Assembly (NCBI RefSeq): GCF_023208195.1
Contig: NZ_CP060034.1
Location: 2,356,001 to 2,420,000, forward strand
Origin: Nocardioides sp. InS609-2
Lineage (GTDB): Bacteria; Actinomycetota; Actinomycetes; Propionibacteriales; Nocardioidaceae
Direction of reading: 5' to 3'
Length of the DNA stretch: 64,000 bases
Made by a program: the position numbers and the translations under genes. The notes beneath the pieces are model-generated. The model made no database searches and was not told the DNA's origin. It worked only from the letters and a program-made list of their open reading frames with translations. Positions within the stretch are counted from its first letter, which is position 1. Each line of letters opens with the position of its first letter. Positions 56,298 to 63,742 of this stretch are shown in pieces.

Positions 56298-56471
56298 TCA
56301 GGCGCTGTGCTTCCTCCACGCCCAGAGGAGGATGGGGAGACAGAGGATCAGCAACATGAGCCCGACCCAGATAGGCCCCGACACCAGGTAGAGGATGCCG
56401 GCGACGGCGCCTCCCCCGGAAACACCCATGATCTGCGGGTAGAACGGGTACCCGGGTTGCCCGGACTGCAC
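56298..56471 (-). CDS. Small membrane protein
   Basis: 57 aa from GTG 56471, with AGAAGGAG 8-9 nt upstream. VQSGQPGYPFYPQIMGVSGG leads to two hydrophobic runs (AVAGILYLVSGPIWVGLMLL, ILCLPILLWAW) and a basic end RKHSA. No family recognised. It lies just inside dif-like site 1, on the opposite strand to the fluoride genes. Confidence 0.5.
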   Translation of the reverse strand: MQSGQPGYPFYPQIMGVSGGGAVAGILYLVSGPIWVGLMLLILCLPILLWAWRKHSA

Positions 56472-56635
56472 AGTGGGGTCTCCTTCTGGTGATCGGCCTG
56501 CCTCGAGTATCGGGATGACGTCCACGAGGGTCAAACGTCGTCCGACAGTGGCGGTGCCCGCAGATGAGCGCTTCCCAAGCAAACGATGTCAGCGACGAGC
56601 CAACATGACATCCGTGCGGTGGAACGTGCCGGGTT

Positions 56636-56711
56636 CGGTAGGCTCCGGACCGATGGCGGTGGGGCTCGCCGAGAACCGCAGCACACACTAGCTGCCAACA
56701 GTCCCTACCTG
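56636..56711 (+). promoter_or_regulatory. Fluoride riboswitch (crcB motif) 1
   Basis: The conserved core reads CGATGGCGGTGGGGCTCGCC, GAGAACCGC, a short hairpin AGC...GCT, and 3' CCAACAGTCCCTACCT; GGTAGG (56637-56642) pairs with CCTACC to close stem P1. It lies 35 bp before the first crcB start, the classical position for switching on fluoride export. Confidence 0.88.
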
Positions 56712-56745
56712 ACAACGAGACGTGACGTCGCACAGGTGGGAGCCC

Positions 56746-57339
56746 ATGTCCGAGGAACGATTTGCTGTTGCGGGCCTGCCCTCCGCAGACGAGAACCGTG
56801 CTGGAGAGCAGCGGCCGACCGACACCGAGCACGGGTCCATCGATCCCGACGTCGATCTCGGCCTGCCGCGCCAGCGTCGTGAGTGGACGGCCCACCGGTG
56901 GGTGCTGCCCACGATCTCCGCCGGCGGGATGCTGGGCGCCTCGGCCCGGCACGGCCTCGAGATCGCCTGGGCGGCAGGTGCTGGCGGGTTTCCGTGGGCG
57001 ACGTTCGTGACAAATGTCGGGGGGTGTGCCCTGATCGGACTCCTGATGGTCTACGTGGTCGAGGTTGGCGCAGGTCACCCGCTGCTGCGGCCTTTCGTCG
57101 GTGTGGGGATCCTCGGCGGGTTCACCACCTTCTCGACCTACACGGTGCAGACCACGGGCCTGCTGGACAGCCAGGAACCGGCCCTGGCCTTGGTCTACCT
57201 GTTCGGGACGATCGCAGCCGCGCTGGCAGCGGTGATCATCGGTGTCGTCCTGGGCCGTGTGGTGCTAGCTCTGCTGCGGCGCAGAGCCCGTAGAGCGCGG
57301 GCCCGTCAGGCGCGGGCCGGGAAGGGGGGTGGTTCCTGA
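56746..57339 (+). CDS. crcB: Fluoride channel CrcB/Fluc, first subunit
   Basis: 197 aa. A hydrophilic N-terminal extension of ~50 residues precedes four membrane helices. Fluc signs: SAGGMLGASARHGLEIA, the Asn in FVTNVGGCALIGLL, and ILGGFTTFSTYTVQT with the paired Phe/Thr gate. Fluc proteins form dual-topology dimers that let F- leave the cell. The C-terminus is Arg-rich. GGTGGGAG supports ATG 56746; the stop overlaps the second crcB. Confidence 0.93.
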   Translation: MSEERFAVAGLPSADENRAGEQRPTDTEHGSIDPDVDLGLPRQRREWTAHRWVLPTISAGGMLGASARHGLEIAWAAGAGGFPWATFVTNVGGCALIGLLMVYVVEVGAGHPLLRPFVGVGILGGFTTFSTYTVQTTGLLDSQEPALALVYLFGTIAAALAAVIIGVVLGRVVLALLRRRARRARARQARAGKGGGS

Positions 57340-57707
57340 TGGGGTTCCTGTTCGTCTGTCTCGGTGCCGCCATCGGCGCACCGGCGCGCTATCTGACGGA
57401 TCGGGCCATTCAGGCTCGCCATGACACCGTGGTCCCCTGGGGGACGATGACGGCCAATGTGGTCGGTTCGATGATCCTCGGCCTCCTCATCGGCCTTGCC
57501 GACGCCCACCACGTTCCGGAGGCTGTGATGCTCGCCCTCGGCACGGGCTTCTGTGGGGCGCTGACCACGTACAGCACTTTCAGCTACGAGACGTTCCGCC
57601 TCTACGAGAGCGGAGCGCGTCTCTACGCCACCATCAACGTCGCCATCTCCCTGACCGCCGGCCTCGGCGCCGCCCTGGTCGGCCTGGCCGTCGGTGCCGC
57701 ACTGTGA
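57339..57707 (+). CDS. crcB: Fluoride channel CrcB/Fluc, second subunit
   Basis: 122 aa, four helices. [33 protein letters not shown], and [20 protein letters not shown] carry the conserved Arg, Asn and Thr-Thr/Phe. It overlaps the first crcB by one base (TGATG). Pairs like this make heterodimeric channels with fixed opposite orientations. Confidence 0.94.
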   Translation: MGFLFVCLGAAIGAPARYLTDRAIQARHDTVVPWGTMTANVVGSMILGLLIGLADAHHVPEAVMLALGTGFCGALTTYSTFSYETFRLYESGARLYATINVAISLTAGLGAALVGLAVGAAL

Positions 57708-57747
57708 GCCCCAAGCCCCGAGACTCTGCGCCCGTGGGAGTGGAACC

Positions 57748-57820
57748 GCTAGGCTGGCGCCCGATGGCGGTGGGGCTCGCCGACAACCGCGACGACGTCG
57801 CCAACAGTCCCTGCCTGGTC
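57748..57820 (+). promoter_or_regulatory. Fluoride riboswitch (crcB motif) 2
   Basis: The same core as the first: CGATGGCGGTGGGGCTCGCC, GACAACCGC, a different hairpin GACGACGTC, then CCAACAGTCCCTGCCT. AGGC near 57751 pairs with GCCT. It is 41 nt after the second crcB stop and ~16 nt before a small ORF and the DUF190 gene, giving the distal genes their own switch. Confidence 0.85.
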
Positions 57821-57835
57821 AAGGTAGGAGCCCTC

Positions 57836-58009
57836 ATGCCCACAACATCCGTCGGCCCCGCGCCAGGCCCGTGCGCGCTACCCCCCACCGGGCGCGACCG
57901 CCGAGTCTTCCCTGCAACCATGCCGATCCGACGACTGCCTCGATGCGCCGACGGCAGAGTTGTGGACGCGTTCCGAAGCCCACGCCCCGGCAACCCTTGG
58001 AGCACCTGA
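57836..58009 (+). CDS. Possible small ORF coupled to DUF190
   Basis: 57 aa, Pro/Arg-rich ([20 protein letters not shown] ... [10 protein letters not shown]). GGTAGGAG precedes the ATG, which directly follows riboswitch 2, and its stop overlaps the DUF190 start by one base. No family. It may be a leader peptide or a true small protein. Confidence 0.4.
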   Translation: MPTTSVGPAPGPCALPPTGRDRRVFPATMPIRRLPRCADGRVVDAFRSPRPGNPWST

Positions 58010-58356
58010 TGGGATTAGCAGCCGGACCCGCCCTGCGCCTGACCATCTTCGTCAAGGCCAACGACCGGTGGCACCACCGCCCGCTCTACACCGAGATCGT
58101 CCACCGCGCGCACAAGCAGGGGCTCGCCGGCGCGAGCGTGTTCCACGGCATCGAGGGATTCGGCAAGTCGGAGATGATCCACACCTCCCGCATCCTGGAC
58201 CTCAGCGATGACCTGCCGTGCTCGGTGGTGATCGTCGACGTCGAAGACAGGATCCGTGCCTTCCTGCCCCAGCTCGACGAGCTGGTCACCGAGGGCCTGG
58301 TGATCCTCGACCCCGTCGAGGTCGTGAAGTACGCCAGCCGGGAACTGGGCGGGTGA
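58009..58356 (+). CDS. DUF190-family protein (CrcB-associated)
   Basis: 115 aa, PII-like ferredoxin-fold: [40 protein letters not shown] and a C-terminal [23 protein letters not shown]190 proteins are often encoded with crcB and may sense or regulate fluoride or nucleotides; their role is unproven. Start ATG 58009 overlaps the small ORF; the stop overlaps the MFS gene (GTGA). Confidence 0.9.
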   Translation: MGLAAGPALRLTIFVKANDRWHHRPLYTEIVHRAHKQGLAGASVFHGIEGFGKSEMIHTSRILDLSDDLPCSVVIVDVEDRIRAFLPQLDELVTEGLVILDPVEVVKYASRELGG

Positions 58357-59630
58357 GCGAGGCCGGGAGCCAGAGACCCGACGACCCACGACCCCCCACG
58401 ACCGACCCCGGCAGCGTGGAGGGCCGGTGGCTCACCCGCGGCGTCGCGTCGGTCGGCCTGGCCTCGCTGGGCAGCGACGCCGGCCACGAGATGACCACCA
58501 GCCTGCTGCCGACGTTCATCTCCTCCACGCTGCACTCCGGGCCGGCCGCCTTGGGGGCCATCGAGGGGGTCTCGGACGCCCTGGTGGGCTTGAGCAAGCT
58601 CGCCGGCGGCCCACTGAGCAGCGACCCGGCTCGCCGAGGCCGGATCGCCTCCGGCGGGTACTTGGTCACCGCGATCGCTACCGCCGCGATCGGTCTCGCC
58701 ACCGCCGTGTGGCAGGTGGCCCTGTTGCGCGGGCTGGCGTGGATGTCGCGCGGTCTGCGTTCCCCGGCACGCGACTCGCTGCTCATGTCGATGGTCCCCC
58801 GGGCAGCGTTCGGCCGCGCCAGCGGGGTCGAACGCGCAGGGGACAACCTCGGAGCACTCATCGGCCCTCTCCTGGCATCCGGGCTCGTGGCCGCTGTCGG
58901 CATCCGTCACACCCTGCTTCTGGCCTTCATCCCGGGCCTGCTGGCGGCCGCAGCCATCACGGTGGCCGCCAGTGAGGCCCGACGGGTGGTCGCGGCGCCC
59001 GAAGGTCGGCGTCGGCTCAGCTTCAACATCGGTGAGCTACGGCGTGCCGGGCTGATCCGTGCACTGGCCCCAGCCGCGCTCTTCGAGCTCGGTAACCTGG
59101 CGACCACGCTCCTCATCCTCCGGGCCACCGGCCTCCTGGACACTGATACCCGTTCGCTGACCGCGGCCACGAGCCTGGCGATCCTGCTCTACGCCGGACA
59201 CAACGCGGCGGCAACCGTGGCCGCCCTGGTCAGCGGCTCCTGGACGGACCGGACCAGCCCCCGGCTGGTCTTCGCCACCGGAGCCGCGCTCTACGTGCTC
59301 GCCTACGCGATCCTCGCGTGGGGGCCGGCCCAGGTCTGGCTGCTGCTGATCGCGTTCGCCGCCGCCGGCACTGGCATCGGCCTGGCCGAGACCGCGGAGT
59401 CGACCACGGTCGCCTTGGCCCTGCCCGACCGGCTACGCGGCAACGGGTTTGGCCTCCTCGGTCTGGTCCAGTCCTTCGGCGACCTCGGGGCCACGCTCAC
59501 CGCAGGTCTGATCTGGGCGTTCTGGTCACCCACCGCAGCGTTCACCTATGCGGCCATCTGGATGGTCGCCTCCGTGGCGGCCAGCCGCCTGGTCCTACCC
59601 CGCTCCCCCACGACCAAGGAGAACCTGTGA
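58353..59630 (+). CDS. MFS transporter in fluoride island
   Basis: 425 aa, about 12 helices. [20 protein letters not shown] near the start and [20 protein letters not shown] are typical of one MFS group (SLC46/permease-like). [20 protein letters not shown] lies in the first half. The substrate is unknown; its place between DUF190 and enolase makes a fluoride-stress role likely. GTG 58353 overlaps the DUF190 stop. Confidence 0.87.
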   Translation: MSEAGSQRPDDPRPPTTDPGSVEGRWLTRGVASVGLASLGSDAGHEMTTSLLPTFISSTLHSGPAALGAIEGVSDALVGLSKLAGGPLSSDPARRGRIASGGYLVTAIATAAIGLATAVWQVALLRGLAWMSRGLRSPARDSLLMSMVPRAAFGRASGVERAGDNLGALIGPLLASGLVAAVGIRHTLLLAFIPGLLAAAAITVAASEARRVVAAPEGRRRLSFNIGELRRAGLIRALAPAALFELGNLATTLLILRATGLLDTDTRSLTAATSLAILLYAGHNAAATVAALVSGSWTDRTSPRLVFATGAALYVLAYAILAWGPAQVWLLLIAFAAAGTGIGLAETAESTTVALALPDRLRGNGFGLLGLVQSFGDLGATLTAGLIWAFWSPTAAFTYAAIWMVASVAASRLVLPRSPTTKENL

Positions 59631-60889
59631 GCATCACGCCCACGAGCTTGACGGCGTTGGAGATCCTCGACTCCCGCGGCCGCCCGACCCTCCTGGTGCA
59701 GCTGGAAACCTCGGCCGGGGACCTCGGCCGCGCCGGGGTGCCGAGCGGCGCCTCGACCGGCAGCGGCGAGGCCGTCGAACTGCGCGACCGCGACGCCACC
59801 AGGTACGACGGCAACGGTGTCTTGACCGCGGTGTCCCACGTGGACGGCGAGATCGCCGACGCACTCGTCGGCCGCACGTTCCTCGACCAGTCCGAGGTTG
59901 ACGCCGCGCTCATCGAGTTGGACGGCACGCCCGACAAGTCCCGCCTCGGAGCGAACGCGATCGTCGGGGTCTCCATGGCCGCCGCGCGTGCGTTCGCCGC
60001 CACGCGCGGGACGGCGCTGTGGCGCCAGCTCACCGTCACTGGTGAGAGCCCGCGGCTACCGGTCCCGCACTTCAACGTCGTCAACGGCGGGGCTCATGCG
60101 GCGAACCCGCTGGACTTCCAGGAGTTCATGCTGGCACCGCTCGGCGCCCCGTCCTACGCCGAGGCGCTTCGCGCCGGGGCCGAGGTGTACGCGCGGCTGC
60201 GCCGCCGACTCGCGGACGCCGGCCATGCCACCGGGCTCGGCGACGAGGGCGGCTTCGCACCCGACCTGGCCCACCCCGACCAAGTGCTCGAGCTCCTCGT
60301 CGCGGCCATCGGCGACGCCGGCTACGAGACCGGAGACCGCGGCGTCGCGATCGCCCTGGACCCGGCGGCCAGCGAGTTCCGTCGCAACGGCCTGTACACG
60401 GTTGCCGACCAGCGGTGGTCGAGCCAGGAACTGGTCTCCTACTACCAGGAGATGGTCGACCGGTTCCCGGTGCGGAGCATCGAGGACGGCGTCGGCGAGG
60501 ACGACGACGAGGGCTGGAGGTTGCTAACCGAACGGCTGGGTGAGCGCATCCAGCTCGTCGGCGACGACAACTTCGTCACCAACCCCCGCATCATCGAACG
60601 CGCAATCGCCGACGGGATCGCCAACGCCGCCTTGATCAAGGTCAACCAGATCGGCACCGTCTCCGAGACCCTCGAAGCCATGACGATCTGCCGCCGGCAC
60701 GGCTATGCCGCCATGGTCTCGCACCGTTCGGGTGAGACCCCCGACACCTTCATCGCCGACCTGGCTGTCGGCACGGGCTGCGGCCAGCTGAAAGCCGGCG
60801 CGCCGGCCCGCGGCGAGCGCACAGCGAAGTACAACCGCCTGCTCGAAATCTCCCTCGAGGGACCGGATCTCGGGTTCGGGCGTCCGTAG
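59627..60889 (+). CDS. eno: Enolase (phosphopyruvate hydratase), fluoride-island copy
   Basis: 420 aa. Catalytic sites are present: GLGDEGGFAP, LDPAASEFRRNG, IEDGVGEDDD, VGDDNFVTN, LIKVNQIGTVSET with the base Lys, and SHRSGETPDTFIADLAVG. Divergent spots include DN for the common DL/DI and GAPARGERTAKYN for the usual GAPSRSERVAKYN. Enolase turns 2-phosphoglycerate into PEP and is inhibited by fluoride; an extra copy may be less sensitive or raise capacity. GTG 59627 has AAGGAGA upstream and overlaps the MFS stop. Confidence 0.93.
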   Translation: MSITPTSLTALEILDSRGRPTLLVQLETSAGDLGRAGVPSGASTGSGEAVELRDRDATRYDGNGVLTAVSHVDGEIADALVGRTFLDQSEVDAALIELDGTPDKSRLGANAIVGVSMAAARAFAATRGTALWRQLTVTGESPRLPVPHFNVVNGGAHAANPLDFQEFMLAPLGAPSYAEALRAGAEVYARLRRRLADAGHATGLGDEGGFAPDLAHPDQVLELLVAAIGDAGYETGDRGVAIALDPAASEFRRNGLYTVADQRWSSQELVSYYQEMVDRFPVRSIEDGVGEDDDEGWRLLTERLGERIQLVGDDNFVTNPRIIERAIADGIANAALIKVNQIGTVSETLEAMTICRRHGYAAMVSHRSGETPDTFIADLAVGTGCGQLKAGAPARGERTAKYNRLLEISLEGPDLGFGRP

Positions 60890-60891
60890 CG

Positions 60892-61515
60892 ATGGCCCAG
60901 CATGATCACCAGGTCGTCTACCTGGTCCGGCACGGCCGCACCGCACTGAACGCGCAGGGTCGACTGCGTGGGCATCTCGACCCACCTTTAGACGAGGTGG
61001 GTCACCAGGAGGTACTCGCGTTGGGCGATGCGTTCGCCGGTCTGCCGATGCGACCGGCACGGATCGTCTCGGGACCACTGACGCGCACTCAGGAGACGGC
61101 CGCGGCCATCGCCACGCCCTGCGGGATCGACATCGCCATCGAGCCGCGCCTCGTGGACCGCGACTACGGTCTCTGGACCGGTCACCCGGCCGAGGAGCTC
61201 CGCGCCAGGTTCGGGCCCGGGCTCGCTGACCTACCGGGGGCCGAGCCCCTAGAGGATGTCGTCGAGCGGGTCAGGGCTGTGCTCGACGAGCAGGCCGCAC
61301 ACCTGCGGCACGGACCGGTGGTTCTGGTTGCTCACGACGTCGTGAACGCGTTGCTCCTGCGTGCTCTGGACCCCGGGCTCTGCCCGCCACACCACATCGC
61401 TCAGCGGACGGCCTGCTGGAACGCGATCGAGCTGGCCAGCAGCGGCTGGCGGGTGCGGACCGTCGACGGTGACGCCAAGGCGCTGGAGACGCTGGCGGCG
61501 GGGACGTCACCCTGA
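60892..61515 (+). CDS. Histidine phosphatase (phosphoglycerate-mutase-like)
   Basis: 207 aa. Catalytic LVRHGRTALNAQGRLRGHLD, PLTRTQETAAAI, Glu region DYGLWTGHPAEEL, and second His in VVLVAHDVVNALL. Members are phosphatases or cofactor-dependent mutases. It starts 2 nt after eno, so it may support the glycolytic step just before enolase, or hydrolyse accumulating phosphoesters. Confidence 0.88.
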   Translation: MAQHDHQVVYLVRHGRTALNAQGRLRGHLDPPLDEVGHQEVLALGDAFAGLPMRPARIVSGPLTRTQETAAAIATPCGIDIAIEPRLVDRDYGLWTGHPAEELRARFGPGLADLPGAEPLEDVVERVRAVLDEQAAHLRHGPVVLVAHDVVNALLLRALDPGLCPPHHIAQRTACWNAIELASSGWRVRTVDGDAKALETLAAGTSP

Positions 61516-61645
61516 GCTCATGGACCATTCGCGGGCACAGTGGTTGGTGGCCCGGGGTCGCGGGCGGAATGCTCAGCGCGCGCCCGGTGCGGGTGCATCC
61601 CAGACCGAGCGGCCCGCCCGGTCGATGGTTCCTACCGATCCCCGG

Positions 61646-61924
61646 TCAACGCGGCCGGTAGATGTCGCTGCGGTGTCCAACACGGGTGACGATGAGAACC
61701 TCGCCGTCTTCGTGAAGGCGGTACAGGACGCGGTAGCTACCGCGCCGCGCGCTCCATTCGCCGTCAAGGTCGTCGCGTAACGGTTTGCCGACCCGCCGCG
61801 GCTCCTCGGCGAGGGGACCGTAGAGGAACTCGACAACAGCCGGCAGCACCCGCGGCGGCAGCTTGTCCAGGTCGCGGATCGCCGCGCTCGCCAAGGAGAC
61901 CTTCCAGGTCACCGGGGCAGTCAC
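61646..61924 (-). CDS. RelE/ParE-family toxin
   Basis: 92 aa: TWKVSLASAAIRDLDKLPPR, GEWSARRGSYRVLYRLH and VLIVTRVGHRSDIYRPR, the RelE fold with C-terminal Arg/His/Tyr. RelE toxins cut mRNA in the ribosome. GTG 61924 overlaps the antitoxin stop by 4 nt (GTGA), the usual coupling. Confidence 0.9.
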   Translation of the reverse strand: MTAPVTWKVSLASAAIRDLDKLPPRVLPAVVEFLYGPLAEEPRRVGKPLRDDLDGEWSARRGSYRVLYRLHEDGEVLIVTRVGHRSDIYRPR

Positions 61925-62199
61925 TCGGCGTTGCCAACGCCGTAGCGGCGTCGCACGGCGGCCTCGTCCCACAGATCGCCCGCTGCATGCTCCTTGCGGG
62001 CCCGCTCGATGTCCTCACGGATCCCCGGTTGCGAAAGCCAGTACAGCGCCTCCTCGATGGACTCGAGGTCATCGACACTGATCAGCACCGCGGCGGGACG
62101 TCCATGTTTGGTAAGAGTCACGCGTTCATGGGTGGTCACAGCCTGGTCGACCAGCTCGTTTAGCTTCGACTTAGCCTCGGTGAGCGGAATCGTCGTCAT
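61921..62199 (-). CDS. Phd/YefM-family antitoxin
   Basis: 92 aa: MTTIPLTEAKSKLNELVDQA, HERVTLTKHGRPAAVLISVD, then an acidic C-terminal arm (REDIERARKEHAAGD) that wraps the toxin. It also represses the pair's promoter. ATG 62199 begins the family's domain; the ATG 7 codons upstream is less likely. It lies about 55 bp inside dif-like site 2. Confidence 0.9.
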   Translation of the reverse strand: MTTIPLTEAKSKLNELVDQAVTTHERVTLTKHGRPAAVLISVDDLESIEEALYWLSQPGIREDIERARKEHAAGDLWDEAAVRRRYGVGNAE

Positions 62200-62252
62200 G
62201 AAGCCTAGGGTATCATTCAAGTCCGAAGAAAGGTCTGTGACGGACCGAAAAA

Positions 62253-62280
62253 AGGGACGATAACCTATCTTATGTCAAAT
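62253..62280 (+). other. dif-like site 2 (XerC/XerD recombination)
   Basis: Left arm AGGGACGATAA, centre CCTATC, right arm TTATGTCAAAT. The right arm is nearly the XerD consensus and the CGATAA of the left arm matches site 1. It points in the same direction as site 1, as needed for excision. An extra TCTTAT-GTCAA-ATAAGA symmetry overlaps it. Confidence 0.65.
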
Positions 62281-62586
62281 AAGACAGTCATGTTAATAGA
62301 CAATAGTCTTTCCTAGGTGTCGCAACCTCACTCGTCGTCCGCGGCAGCGAGCCCCGCGAAGAAGAGTGCAGACTTGACGCTGTTCGAGATTCCCGGCAAC
62401 CAAACCCGTTTGGGTCGCGTCTCAACCTTCGCAACGGCCAACACGCCGGCCAACGCTCCAACACGATGACTTCCCCAGCAGTCTCGACGGTCCGCCAGTA
62501 CCCGTCACCACTGCGCCCGCGGTTGGTCAACGCGACGACAACATCGGCTGCGTTCCCACGCACGCCCCTACGGAAGGTTCTTCTCG
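62281..62586. other. Intergenic region right of the island
   Basis: About 300 bp. AAGAC (62281) and GTCTT (62306-62310) form a small inverted repeat. No gene is called. Confidence 0.4.
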
Positions 62587-63255
62587 ATGCGCATGCCCCG
62601 CCTCATCAGCCTCGTCGCCGGCCTGGTCTGCCTCACCCCACTCGCGGTGACCGCACCAGCCCAGGCCACCGAGAACCTCACGACGGTCTCCGAGATCATC
62701 GTCAACACCCGGGCGGTGTCCTATGGCCACGGGCAACTGAACATCGTGGGCCGGGTCACGGCCAACAACGTTGTCCTAGGCACGTACGGCGGGGCTGCGC
62801 TGCAGGAGCGCACACCGGCCAACCCAGTGTGGACAACCATAAGCAACGAGCCTGTCCCGGGTCTCTTCGCGTCTTACGGCGTTCCTGTGCTAGGCAACAC
62901 CGAGTACCGGGTCGTCTACTACGGCTACACAGCCACCTCAGCGACCGAGAACAACTACGCACCCAGCCAGTCGGCACCGGTCACCATCCGCGTCTCCCGC
63001 GCTATCAAGGCCAAGACGTTCGGCCACCGGGTGGTCGGCACGGTCAGCCCCGATTACAAGAACCGCAAGGTCAAGGTGCTCCGCAAAGTTGGCAAGAAGT
63101 ACGTTCCCCTCACGAAGGTGAAGACGGGCCAGGACAGCAGATTCCGTGCGAATCTCCCCGCCGGCAAGCCCGGTGAGCGGCTGCGCTACCGGCTCTACAT
63201 CCCGGGCAACGCCGACTTCGCCGCGACCGTGGAGAACTACACCCTTCGCTACTGA
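62587..63255 (+). CDS. Secreted hypothetical protein
   Basis: 222 aa. Signal peptide (RMPRLISLVAGLVCLTPLAV, cleaved near AQA). The mature part is beta-rich: QLNIVGRVTANNVVLGTYGG, EYRVVYYGYTATSATENNYA, and a basic Ig-like end (SPDYKNRKVKVLRKVGKKYV). Probably an exported surface protein; no named family. Confidence 0.65.
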   Translation: MRMPRLISLVAGLVCLTPLAVTAPAQATENLTTVSEIIVNTRAVSYGHGQLNIVGRVTANNVVLGTYGGAALQERTPANPVWTTISNEPVPGLFASYGVPVLGNTEYRVVYYGYTATSATENNYAPSQSAPVTIRVSRAIKAKTFGHRVVGTVSPDYKNRKVKVLRKVGKKYVPLTKVKTGQDSRFRANLPAGKPGERLRYRLYIPGNADFAATVENYTLRY

Positions 63256-63410
63256 GTCACCGATGCCGCGTGCTCGCGATCTCGGTCACGTGTGACCCTC
63301 GTTACGCGCGAGGTCGTGGCGTCTGCCGCCCGTGAGTCGCGCAGGTCGTAGGTGGTCGCGGGTACGGCCACGGCAGGTGCGCTGTCGACACGCGTCGAGC
63401 GCGCGACCAA

Positions 63411-63740
63411 CTACTGATCGGTGATGTCCTTGACCCGGACCGTCGCGGTGCCGGCGAACTCCCCGGCCGGGTCGACCACGATCCGATAGGTGCCGGCTTG
63501 GGCGGCCTCGATGTACCAGGAGGACCCTGGCACGGCGTAGTTCTCACTGACCTTCGTGCCGTCGGGGGCATAGATTCGCACCCAGTTGTTCCATCGGTCG
63601 ATCGTCGAATCGGGCAAGCTCACCCGGTACCGGTGTCCCCCGACCGCAGCCACGTTCAGCTGGGCGTTCTGGCCGGGGTCGAGGACGAAGGTGTTGTCCG
63701 ACCCGTCGACCGGTGGGGTGATCTGCTTGAACCGCCCCGG
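63411..63740 (-). pseudogene. C-terminal part of a surface protein cut by an IS end
   Basis: The frame reads GRFKQITPPVDGSDNTFVLD, GQNAQLNVAAVGGHRYRVSL and GTYRIVVDPAGEFAGTATVR to the stop at 63411, a beta-sandwich like the pre-peptidase or RHS-associated domains. Reading back, it hits a stop inside the IS3-like end at ~63745, so the 5' part is missing. Confidence 0.6.
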
Positions 63741-63742
63741 AG

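Larger units (their letters stand above)
56130..62280 (+). mobile_element. Putative dif-flanked fluoride-resistance module
   Basis: Bounded by directly repeated dif-like sites (56130-56157, 62253-62280). Inside are two fluoride riboswitches, two crcB genes, DUF190, MFS, eno, a phosphoglycerate-mutase-like gene and a RelBE-type pair. No integrase is present, as expected of elements that use the host XerCD. Mobility is inferred, not shown. Confidence 0.55.

Noticed and set aside
56149..56391. 80-aa plus-strand ORF starting in dif-like site 1
   Set aside because: Its ATG is part of the XerD arm, and the strand opposite holds a better small gene with a ribosome site.
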